Below are positions 1 through 7,117 of a DNA stretch of 64,000 nucleotides, in pieces (positions within the stretch are counted from its first letter, which is position 1; the number at the start of each line of letters is the position of its first letter). The position numbers and the translations under genes were made by a program. The notes under the pieces are model-generated. The model had not been told where the DNA came from and did no database searches. It saw only the letters and a program-made list of their open reading frames with translations. The stretch is from Phenylobacterium sp. Root700. Its GTDB lineage: Bacteria; Pseudomonadota; Alphaproteobacteria; Caulobacterales; Caulobacteraceae. The stretch spans positions 1-64,000 of the forward strand of contig NZ_LMHT01000022.1 of NCBI RefSeq assembly GCF_001429025.1. Direction: 5' to 3'.

Positions 1-46
1 CCTAGGCTTCATCCACCTCGCCGCCACACTCATCTGGATGCGCTGA
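1..46 (+). pseudogene. Possible transposase C-terminal tail (5' cut by window)
   Basis: Reading from base 2, an open frame encodes LGFIHLAATLIWMR and stops at TGA 44-46. This hydrophobic ending followed by a Trp-Met-Arg terminus resembles the C-terminus of IS5-family transposases as I remember them. Only 14 residues are visible and no terminal inverted repeat can be identified, so it could equally be the end of another gene. It lies convergent to the alkaline phosphatase gene. Whether it is an intact gene or a remnant cannot be told from this window. Confidence 0.35.
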
Positions 47-59
47 ATGTCGATTCCAC

Positions 60-1466
60 CTAGTCCGCAGGCAGGCCCAAGGCCTCGCGCATGACCTGGA
101 ACACGGCCGGGTGATCCATCAGACCGTGAACCCGCTCGGCGCCGGGGCCGGTGGCGTAGGTCGCGACGTCCTCGCCGGTGTGAGCGGCGCTGTAGAGCGG
201 CACGGCGGCGAAGTTGCGCAGGTCGGGATCGGCGGTGTCGACGTCGGTGAGGTCGGGGCGAAGCTCGCCGACCGGCGGGGCGCCGGGGCCGCTGGCGTAC
301 ATCAGGATCGGGATCGCCTTGCCGTCCATGGCCTTGGCCGGGTCGTCGTCATTGCCGGGCAACAGGCCCAGGATCGAGGTGTCGCGCATCCCGCCATTGA
401 TCGTCAGGCCATGGCTGTGGTCGGCCGTGACGATGATCAAGGTGTCCTTCGGATCGGTCATGGCCACAGCGGCGGCCACCGCCTTGGAGAGCTCGACCGT
501 CTCGGTCAGGGCTTCGTGGGCCAGGCTGAGGTGGTGGGCCTTGTCGATCAGGGCGCCTTCGACCATCAGGAAATAGCCCTGCTTGCTCTGCGACAGGATC
601 TCGATGGCCTTGACGGTCATGTCGGTCAGGCGCGGTGCGTCGGTTTGCGTGGCTCGGCGGGCGTTCTCACGCATCATGTTGCCGGGCGCGAACAGGCCGA
701 GCAGACGCTTGGTCCCCTTGGGCACGGCGGCCATCGCCGTGCCGGTCTCGACATAGGCGCCGCCTGAGGCCCGCCACTCGGCGGTCAGGTCGCGGCCGTC
801 CAGACGCTTGCCCGTACCTTCGCTGGGCGTAAAGGCGGCCTGGCCGCCGCCCAGCATGACGTCGAGTTGCAGGGCCTTGGGGCCGTCCAGCATTTGCCGG
901 GCGATGTCCTTGCAGCCTTGCGCGACCGCTTCAGGCGGCAGGTCGGCGTCCGACTGCCATTGGCGCGAGGGGGTGTGGGCGTAGAGCGAGGCCGGGGTGG
1001 CGTCGGTGATCGCGGCCGTGGAGACCACGCCGGTGGCCAGACCCTTCTTGCGCGCCATCTCCGCCAGAGTTGGAACCGACGCACCCTTGACCGAGGCGCA
1101 GTCGCCGCGCCGCACCTTGTCGTCGACGCCGAGCGCGCCGTTCAAGGTCCGGTGGCCGGTGAGGATGGCCGAGGCCCCGGCGGCGGAGTCCGTCACCAGC
1201 CCGTCGGCCGAATAGGTCTGGCTGAGGGCCAGGTGAGGGAAGGTCTCGAAGGACAGGCGATTGGAGGCGCCATCCTTGCCCCGCTGCTGACCGTCATAGA
1301 TCCGCGCCGCGGTGAGGGTCGCGACCCCCATGCCGTCGCCGATGAACAAAATTACGTTCCGGGGGCGCTCGGCGGCGGAGGCCGGAGCCCCCGCCGCGCA
1401 GATCACGCCCACCAGGGCCAGCGCGCTAGAAGCGCGCCGACACCCTGACAAAATACTCTCGCCCAT
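60..1466 (-). CDS. Exported alkaline phosphatase
   Basis: A periplasmic phosphomonoesterase of the PhoA superfamily, 468 aa. A signal peptide covers about residues 1-31, ending near ASAAE. FIGDGMG (41-47) provides a metal-ligand Asp, TDSAAGA (92-98) carries the nucleophile Ser94, and further ligands lie in EGALIDKAHH, TADHSHG and HTGED. The length fits the family. An in-frame ATG exists further upstream at 1538, but the 1466 start places a proper signal peptide at the N-terminus. That start lies inside the end of the TonB receptor gene (41-bp overlap in another frame), so the two are probably co-transcribed and translationally coupled. With the upstream receptor and nuclease it suggests phosphate release from organic phosphates. 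Confidence 0.9.
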   Translation of the reverse strand: MGESILSGCRRASSALALVGVICAAGAPASAAERPRNVILFIGDGMGVATLTAARIYDGQQRGKDGASNRLSFETFPHLALSQTYSADGLVTDSAAGASAILTGHRTLNGALGVDDKVRRGDCASVKGASVPTLAEMARKKGLATGVVSTAAITDATPASLYAHTPSRQWQSDADLPPEAVAQGCKDIARQMLDGPKALQLDVMLGGGQAAFTPSEGTGKRLDGRDLTAEWRASGGAYVETGTAMAAVPKGTKRLLGLFAPGNMMRENARRATQTDAPRLTDMTVKAIEILSQSKQGYFLMVEGALIDKAHHLSLAHEALTETVELSKAVAAAVAMTDPKDTLIIVTADHSHGLTINGGMRDTSILGLLPGNDDDPAKAMDGKAIPILMYASGPGAPPVGELRPDLTDVDTADPDLRNFAAVPLYSAAHTGEDVATYATGPGAERVHGLMDHPAVFQVMREALGLPAD

Positions 1467-3699
1467 CGACACCAAGTCCGCCTGCCTCCGTATAGGGTCG
1501 GCCGTCGTTCGAACCGACGACCTCGTCGGGGTACTCATCGGTCGCGTTGATCACACCCGCATGAAGGCTGAGCGTTTTATTGATCTCGACGGACGCGGTG
1601 AGGTCCAAGGTGATCTCGTCGCCGAACACCTGGGTCGGTCCGAGCGGCGAGGAACGGTATTTTCCAAAGCGCACGACGTCGGCCAGCAGGCTCCAGCGAC
1701 CCATGTCGAGACCCGCGTTCAGCGTGACCTTGTTGCGCGGCTGGGCGTCGGTGAGGACGCCGATCGAGGTCGGGCCGAGCAGGGCCAGCGCCGGCAGCAC
1801 CGGGTTCACGGCCAGCGATTTCACGTCGTTGTCGTAGGCGGCGTAGGCCAGGGTCAGGGTCAGCCGGCCGTCGGTGGCGATCGGCGTCGACCAGTTGACC
1901 GCGGCCTCCCAGCCTTCGGTGCGGGTGTCGGCGGCGTTGGTGAAGAACCGGACCTGCGAGGCGTTGGTGATGCCGCGTGCCGCCAGGATGGCGGTGACGG
2001 CCGGCCCCGACAGCGATTCCGACAGCGCGATGCGGTCATCGATCTCGATGCGGAAGACGTCGGCGGTGAAGCTCAGCCGAGGGATCGGCGTCAGCACCAC
2101 GCCTGCCGAGATGTTGCGCGACTTCTCGGGCTTGAGGTCGGAGGCGCCCAGCGCGCGGGCGACCGGATCGCTGACCGCGAAGGTGCCGACATTGACCAGT
2201 TGGCCGGCCGAGAGCTGGCTGGTCACGGTGGCGAAGTGCTGCTGTTGCAGGGCCGGGGCGCGGAAGCCGGTGCTGGCGGTGGCGCGAACGGCCAGCCAGT
2301 CATTCGTGCGCCAGAACAGCGAGGCCTTGCCGGTCGTTCGGTCGCCAAAGTCGCTATAGTTCTCGAACCGGGCGGCGAGCCCGAGGTCGAGCCCCTTCAC
2401 CGGCGAGATTTCCCCGTCGATGAAGGCGCTGTATGCGGTGCGGTCGACATTGACCGGGGACGGCGGATTGTAGCCGGGGAAGCCTTGCGCGCCCGCGCCC
2501 TGGTACGAGGCGGGCTCGCCGGGGACGATCTTGAAGCTCTCGAAGCGGTGCTCAAGGCCCGCCGCAAGGTTGGCCCCGGCCAGCACGTCTTCGAACCGGC
2601 GGTTGACCGTCAGGTTCACCAGGTTCTGGCCGTAGCGGGTGCCGCCGGATTCGAACCGCCTGGGGCTGGCCGCGCCGAGCGAGGTGTTGGCGCTGTTGGA
2701 GACGGCGAAGTCTCCGCGGTTGAAGCCGACCGTGTCGCTGAGGTCCCAGGACCAGCCGGCGGCCTCACCACGCACCCCGACCGCGCCGCCGAAGTCGATC
2801 ATGTCGAACTCGACCAGGGGCAGGAAGCCGAGCGGATAGAGCGCCGGCGCGACATTGGGCAGGCGGAACAGCGGCGCGCTTTCCGAGTAGCGGCGGTCGA
2901 AGGTGGCGAAGCCGTAGAGCGTGGCGCCGGGTAGCGGGACCTCGGCGTTGGCGGCGAGGTTCAGATCGAGCGATTCCGGATCGCCGTGGCGCTGGGTGAC
3001 GCGGCCGACCCGCGGATCGACGCGGGCGGAGTTGGTGAAGTTGCGATAGCGGGCCTCGGCGGCCAGGGTGAGGAAGCCGTCCTCGCCGAGTTTGAAGCCC
3101 TGGCGCGCGGTTCCGATGGCGGTCTCGCCGTCGCCGTCCTCGGTGGCGCCGATCTGGAACGTGCCGAGCCCGCCCTCGGCGTCGTCGCGCAGGACGATGT
3201 TGATCACCCCGGCGATGGCGTCGGAGCCATACTGGGCCGCGGCGCCGTCACGCAGCACCTCGACCCGGGCGATGGCCGAGGCCGGGATGGTGTTGAAGTC
3301 GATGGGCACGGTGCCGCGCCCGACATTGTTGTTGAAGTTCAGCACCGAGGACGAGTGCCGGCGACGGCCGTTCACCAGCACCAGCACCTGGTCGGGGCTC
3401 AGGCCCCGCAGACTGGCCGAGCGGGTGTTGGCGGCCGAGGGGCCGGTGGCCGAACGGGGGAAGTTGAAGGACGGCGAGACGAACTGCATGACCTTCGACA
3501 GGTCGTTGAAGCCGCGAGCCGCCAGTTCCTCGCCGGTGAACACGTCGACGGGCGATGAGGTCTCGGTGGCGAGCCGGGGCGCGCCGCGCGAGCCGACCAC
3601 CACCAGTTCGCCGAGCTCTTCGACCGGCGGAGCTTCGGCCCAAGCCTGCCCCGCCATCAGGGCCAGGCCCGCGGCTCCGCATAGAATGTTCCGACGCAT
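1426..3699 (-). CDS. TonB-dependent outer-membrane receptor
   Basis: A 757-aa ligand-gated outer-membrane beta-barrel. It has a signal peptide (residues 1-22, cleaved near AWA-EA), a TonB-box-like stretch ELGELVVVGSRG, a plug domain with LVLVNGRRR, IARVEVLRDGAAAQYGSDA and GVINIVLR, then a long barrel ending in the aromatic beta-signal YFVRVSARF. The substrate cannot be read from sequence. Its position between an S1/P1 nuclease and an alkaline phosphatase suggests uptake linked to nucleic acid or organophosphate use. A good Shine-Dalgarno sequence (AGGGGGA) precedes the ATG. A palindrome at 3780-3796, shared with the nuclease promoter, lies 81 bp upstream. Confidence 0.93.
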   Translation of the reverse strand: MRRNILCGAAGLALMAGQAWAEAPPVEELGELVVVGSRGAPRLATETSSPVDVFTGEELAARGFNDLSKVMQFVSPSFNFPRSATGPSAANTRSASLRGLSPDQVLVLVNGRRRHSSSVLNFNNNVGRGTVPIDFNTIPASAIARVEVLRDGAAAQYGSDAIAGVINIVLRDDAEGGLGTFQIGATEDGDGETAIGTARQGFKLGEDGFLTLAAEARYRNFTNSARVDPRVGRVTQRHGDPESLDLNLAANAEVPLPGATLYGFATFDRRYSESAPLFRLPNVAPALYPLGFLPLVEFDMIDFGGAVGVRGEAAGWSWDLSDTVGFNRGDFAVSNSANTSLGAASPRRFESGGTRYGQNLVNLTVNRRFEDVLAGANLAAGLEHRFESFKIVPGEPASYQGAGAQGFPGYNPPSPVNVDRTAYSAFIDGEISPVKGLDLGLAARFENYSDFGDRTTGKASLFWRTNDWLAVRATASTGFRAPALQQQHFATVTSQLSAGQLVNVGTFAVSDPVARALGASDLKPEKSRNISAGVVLTPIPRLSFTADVFRIEIDDRIALSESLSGPAVTAILAARGITNASQVRFFTNAADTRTEGWEAAVNWSTPIATDGRLTLTLAYAAYDNDVKSLAVNPVLPALALLGPTSIGVLTDAQPRNKVTLNAGLDMGRWSLLADVVRFGKYRSSPLGPTQVFGDEITLDLTASVEINKTLSLHAGVINATDEYPDEVVGSNDGRPYTEAGGLGVDGREYFVRVSARF

Positions 3700-3779
3700 G
3701 CCGATCCCCCTTCAAGAAACTTGCAGCCGGCTTCTGGCCGGGGGCGTGGGCAGGGTCGAACGCAAAGGGCGCGACGGGC

Positions 3780-3796
3780 GTTGCGTGACGCGCAAC
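3780..3796. promoter_or_regulatory. Putative operator GTTGCG-N5-CGCAAC (receptor)
   Basis: A 17-bp palindrome 81 bp upstream of the receptor ATG. CGCAAAGG lies at 3761-3768, exactly 11 bp from the palindrome. The same composite with identical spacing is found at 4824-4859, before the nuclease gene. The conserved spacing and the similar distance to both start codons make this a candidate binding site for a common regulator. The regulator is unknown, and I could not match the motif to a PhoB box. Confidence 0.5.
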
Positions 3797-3837
3797 ATCC
3801 GACATGGATGTGTCACGCGCCCGCCGCGCGCCCGGCG

Positions 3838-4764
3838 TCAGTCAGCGGCGACCAGGGCCTGGGCGATGTCGGCCAGGCGATAGCCGGCCAGGGTCAGGCG
3901 GCGCTCAGCCTGCGCCGTCACGTCGGCGACATAGGCCCCCGGAAGCTCAGGAGCCTTGTCGGCGCTGTCGGCCGAGACTAGATCGGCTCGATAGGCGAGG
4001 GGCCCCGCCAGGCGGTAGCTCTCGCCCGCCCAGGCGCTGAAGGCTGTGGCCACGGCGGGGCTGTGGCCCAGTTCCGGGAAGGAGGCGCGCGGATAGCGCG
4101 TGGTCAGGTCGCGCGCGCGGGCCAGGGCCTGCTCCGGCTCGCCGTCGCGATTGACCGAGTCGTCCCAGAACCAGTGCAGGCTGATCGGCTCGCCGGTCTT
4201 GGGATCGCGGACATGCTGCAGTCCGCCGCCCCGATCTCCGGTCGGGAAACGGCCGGAGAACAGCTGGGCGGTGTGCAGCGGCTGGTGAATGTCGCCAGCG
4301 ATGTGGAACACCCAGGCGACGGCCATGGCGCGCTCGGAGATCGGGGCCTTGGGGTCCGAGGCGACCTTCACGTTGAGGGCGAAGGCTTCGTTGGCCGCGC
4401 CCGCGCTGTCGGTGGCCGGGGTCTTGGGCGGCGGGCTGCGCGGGTCGATGACCGGCCGCAGGGCGTGGTGCCAGGTCGGGTGGTCCTGGGCGCCGCCGCG
4501 CACGTCGTCGGGCCAGCGCGCCAGCTCCATGAACAGTCGCCGGGCGCGCTCGTCCCCGGTCGCCCGGCCGACGGCGACTTCAAACGGCCCGCGGTCGGGG
4601 TGTTGAGCGGCGATGGAGAGCAGCTTCTGCAAGGCCTTGGGATCGCGGGCGGCGAGTTCGTCATAGGCGATGGCGGCCGTGACCATGTGGCCCGGCCGGG
4701 TCCAGGCCTGGGCCGGAGCGTGCAGGGTGAGCGCCAGGGCGGTGGCGAGAAGGGGCAGGCGCAT
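3838..4764 (-). CDS. S1/P1-type secreted nuclease
   Basis: A zinc-dependent single-strand nuclease/3'-nucleotidase, 308 aa. Residues 1-20 are a signal peptide ending in AQA. The mature protein starts at Trp21 (WTRPGH), as in S1/P1 nucleases, where the N-terminal Trp ligates zinc. Later ligand motifs are HIAGDIHQPLH and HWFWDD. It would act in the periplasm or outside the cell to make nucleotides for the phosphatase encoded downstream. The 138-bp gap to the receptor gene contains its own operator-like site, so the two may be separate transcripts under one regulator. Confidence 0.88.
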   Translation of the reverse strand: MRLPLLATALALTLHAPAQAWTRPGHMVTAAIAYDELAARDPKALQKLLSIAAQHPDRGPFEVAVGRATGDERARRLFMELARWPDDVRGGAQDHPTWHHALRPVIDPRSPPPKTPATDSAGAANEAFALNVKVASDPKAPISERAMAVAWVFHIAGDIHQPLHTAQLFSGRFPTGDRGGGLQHVRDPKTGEPISLHWFWDDSVNRDGEPEQALARARDLTTRYPRASFPELGHSPAVATAFSAWAGESYRLAGPLAYRADLVSADSADKAPELPGAYVADVTAQAERRLTLAGYRLADIAQALVAAD

Positions 4765-4842
4765 GATCGGGCTTCCATTGAGTGGCAGGAAACCTTGGTA
4801 GCAGCCGGGCTATCGCAGGCTGTCGCAAAGGACCGAACGCCA

Positions 4843-4859
4843 GTTGCGCGGCGCGCAAC
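4843..4859. promoter_or_regulatory. Putative operator GTTGCG-N5-CGCAAC (nuclease)
   Basis: The second copy of the palindrome seen at 3780-3796, here 79 bp upstream of the nuclease ATG and 63 bp upstream of the divergent AtuA start. CGCAAAGG at 4824-4831 is again separated by 11 bp. It could control the nuclease, the divergent gene or both. Confidence 0.5.
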
Positions 4860-4921
4860 GTGCTAGGCGCCCGCTACGGCAGGGGCCTAGCTTTGCGGCG
4901 CGTAAGTTCAGCGAGGCGGCT

Positions 4922-6730
4922 ATGGTCAAGATTGTCAGGATCGGTGGAGCCGGCGGCTTCCTGGGGGACTCCTCGGTGGCCGCGCCGCAACTGCTGAAGG
5001 GCGGCCGGCTCGACTACATGATCCTCGACTATCTGGCCGAGGCGACGATGTCGTCGCTGGGTCAACTGAAGGCGGCGCGGCCGGATCAGGGCTATGCCCG
5101 TGATTTCACCGAGTGGGTCTGGAAGGACAACCTTCAGGAGCTGAAGGCGCAGGGGGTGAAGATCGTCACCAATGCGGGCGGGCTCAACCCGCACGCCTGT
5201 CGCGCCCGGATGGAGGAACTGGCCGCGGCCGCAGGGCTCAGCTTCAAGATCGCCGTGGTCGAGGGCGACGATCTGATGGGCCGGCTGGATGATCTGGCGG
5301 CGCGCGGTCTCACCGAGATGTTCACCGACGCGGCCTTCCCCGATCCCAAGCGGGTCTTCACCGCCAACGCCTATTTCGGCGGGAGGCCCATCGCCGAGGC
5401 CCTGGCGGCCGGAGCCGACATGGTGATCACCGGGCGGGTGGTCGATAGCGCCCTGGCCTTGGGCCCGCTGATGCACGAGTTCGACTGGACGGAGGCCGAC
5501 CACGATCTGCTGTCGGCCGGCTCGCTGGCGGGGCATGTGATCGAGTGCGGCGCGCAGGCCACCGGCGGGTTGTTCACCGACTGGGAGGACGTGTCCGACT
5601 GGGCCCACATCGGCTATCCGGTGATCGAGTGCCAGGCCGATGGGACCTTCGTGGTCACCAAGCCGCCCGGCACCGGCGGGCTGGTGTCGCCGGCGGCGGT
5701 GGCCGAACAGATCCTCTATGAGGTCGGTGACCCGCAAGGCTACGCCCTGCCGGACGTGGTGTGCGATTTCACGCAGGTGAAGGTCGAGGCCGTGGGCGAG
5801 GACCGCGTGCGGGTCAGCGGCGCCAAGGGCTATCCGCCGAGCGGCGCCTACAAGGTCTGCATCACCTTCGAGGATGGCTATCGGTTCATCGGCGCCATGC
5901 CGGTCGTCGGGCGCGACGCCGTCCGCAAGGCAGAGCGTCAGGCGCAGGCGGTGCTGGAACGCCTGGGGGAGATGCTGCGGGACCGCAACCTGCCGCCGCT
6001 GCGCGATCAACGGATCGAATTGCTGGGCGCCGAGACGTCCTATGGCGCGCAGGCCCGGCCTGAAGCCCGTGCGGCGCGCGAAGTCGTGGCGCGGGTTGGG
6101 GCTGAGCACGAAAGCGCCCAGGCGCTGGGGCTGTTGGCGCGGGAGTTCGCCTCGCCGACTACGTCGATGAGCGTGGGATCGACCGGATGGTTCGGCGGCG
6201 CGCCGACCATCACCCCGGTCGCGCGGGTGTTCTCGGTCTTGCTGCCCAGGGTCGAAGTCGACGCCGTGGTGAGCCTTGGCGCCGAACGCCGTGAAATCCG
6301 CGCCGCGCCGCCCGCGGCGCTGTTCGATCCTGGCATGGTGGTGCGGCCGGTTGTTCCAGAGCCCCCGAGCACGGAGGGCGAACTTGTCCTGACGCCGCTG
6401 ATCGACCTGGCCTGGGCGCGGTCGGGCGACAAGGGCGACGCCTTCAATATCGGGGTGATCGCCCGGCGGCCTGAATACCTGCCCTGGATCCGGCGTGGCC
6501 TGAGGCCCGATGCTGTCCAGGCGTTCTTCGCCCACGAGTTCGAGGGAGCGAAGACGCCCAAGGTGCTTTGCTATGAGCTGCCGGGTTTGCAGGCGATCAA
6601 CCTGCATTGCATCCAGGCCTTGGGCGGGGGCCAGTTCTCGAGCCTGCGCCTGGATCCCTTGGCGAAGGGCAAAGCGCAGCAGCTGCTCGACATGGAGATC
6701 GAGATTCCGGCGGGCTTGCTGGGCGGGTAG
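4922..6730 (+). CDS. AtuA family protein (DUF1446 plus AtuA-like C-terminal domain)
   Basis: A 602-aa protein resembling AtuA of acyclic terpene utilisation, a family of unclear biochemistry often found near acyl-CoA carboxylases. The N-terminal ~450 residues match the DUF1446 type, with GGAGGFLGDS near the start, TNAGGLNPHACR and GADMVITGRVVDSA. The last ~105 residues (from LIDLAWARSGDKGDAFNIG) match the small ferredoxin-fold domain that in some organisms is a separate protein. The ATG at 4922 is chosen because homology begins there; upstream codons lie in the promoter region. No terpene genes are nearby, so its pathway here is unknown. Confidence 0.85.
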   Translation: MVKIVRIGGAGGFLGDSSVAAPQLLKGGRLDYMILDYLAEATMSSLGQLKAARPDQGYARDFTEWVWKDNLQELKAQGVKIVTNAGGLNPHACRARMEELAAAAGLSFKIAVVEGDDLMGRLDDLAARGLTEMFTDAAFPDPKRVFTANAYFGGRPIAEALAAGADMVITGRVVDSALALGPLMHEFDWTEADHDLLSAGSLAGHVIECGAQATGGLFTDWEDVSDWAHIGYPVIECQADGTFVVTKPPGTGGLVSPAAVAEQILYEVGDPQGYALPDVVCDFTQVKVEAVGEDRVRVSGAKGYPPSGAYKVCITFEDGYRFIGAMPVVGRDAVRKAERQAQAVLERLGEMLRDRNLPPLRDQRIELLGAETSYGAQARPEARAAREVVARVGAEHESAQALGLLAREFASPTTSMSVGSTGWFGGAPTITPVARVFSVLLPRVEVDAVVSLGAERREIRAAPPAALFDPGMVVRPVVPEPPSTEGELVLTPLIDLAWARSGDKGDAFNIGVIARRPEYLPWIRRGLRPDAVQAFFAHEFEGAKTPKVLCYELPGLQAINLHCIQALGGGQFSSLRLDPLAKGKAQQLLDMEIEIPAGLLGG

Positions 6731-6756
6731 GCGTTGGGGCTCGGCCCTTCCACCCA

Positions 6757-6793
6757 CCTCGTCATCCTAGGCACAAGGCCTAGGATGACGAGG
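6757..6793. repeat. Palindromic repeat, possible terminator
   Basis: A perfect 16-bp inverted repeat (6757-6772 and 6778-6793) with a 5-base loop, containing GTCATCCTAGG on one arm and its complement on the other. It sits between the converging AtuA and helix-hairpin-helix genes. It shares the CGTCATCC/GGATGACG outer arms with the element at 14897-14938, so it looks like a member of a dispersed repeat family that may also end transcription. Confidence 0.75.
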
Positions 6794-6834
6794 CGAGAGG
6801 CGAGAGGCGAGAGGCGAGAGGCGAGAGGTGACAG
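6793..6834. repeat. Heptamer tandem repeat (GCGAGAG)
   Basis: Five exact tandem copies of GCGAGAG (6793-6827) are followed by a degenerate sixth (GTGACAG). The tract abuts the palindrome at 6757-6793 and ends just before the stop codon of the minus-strand gene at 6844. Such short arrays vary in copy number through replication slippage. Confidence 0.85.
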
Positions 6835-6843
6835 GTGGGAGCC

Positions 6844-7098
6844 TTAAGCCCCTGCCGACGCATCCTGAGCGCGGCGGGCGGCTTGGATCGCGCCGGTGAT
6901 CGCGGCGCGGGCTTGTGGGCTGTTGCGCCAGCAGGTCGAGCCCAGGTGGGCGGAGGCGGCGACGCACAGGGCGGCGGCGTCTTGCCCCGCCAAGGTGGCG
7001 AGATCCTCGACGCCCATCTGTTCAAGGCGCAGCACGACCGTGGGGCCGACGCCCTTCACCGCGAGCAGGATGGCCCGTTCGTGTTCGGCGAAGGCCAT
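6844..7098 (-). CDS. Small helix-hairpin-helix protein
   Basis: An 84-aa protein of unknown function. LLAVKGVGPTVVLRLEQMG (about residues 10-28) is a helix-hairpin-helix-like element of the kind used for non-specific DNA binding, and LATLAGQDAAAL resembles the second half of such repeats. The tail NSPQARAAITGAIQAAR is probably helical. It has one Cys in AALCVAAS and one in STCWRNS. It starts 19 bp downstream of the ppx stop codon, so it may be the last gene of the hdaA-ppk-ppx transcript. A DNA-related role is inferred only from the motif. Confidence 0.7.
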   Translation of the reverse strand: MAFAEHERAILLAVKGVGPTVVLRLEQMGVEDLATLAGQDAAALCVAASAHLGSTCWRNSPQARAAITGAIQAARRAQDASAGA

Positions 7099-7117
7099 GA
7101 CGTCTCCTGGTTCGGGT

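Noticed and set aside
1312-2934. Long plus-strand open frame (540 codons) opposite the TonB receptor
   Set aside because: It is antisense to a clear receptor gene. Its translation is low-complexity Gly/Arg/Asp-rich with no domain, which is usual for GC-rich shadow frames.
3700-3837. PhoB box upstream of the TonB receptor
   Set aside because: No convincing pair of CTGTCAT-like direct repeats with 11-bp periodicity could be placed; only the inverted repeats are clear.
4874-6757. 627-codon minus-strand open frame opposite the AtuA gene
   Set aside because: His/Arg/Gln-rich shadow of a well-supported gene; no motif or plausible start region.
6793-6834. Heptamer array considered as a CRISPR remnant
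   Set aside because: Units are 7 bp and directly tandem, with no spacers and no cas genes.
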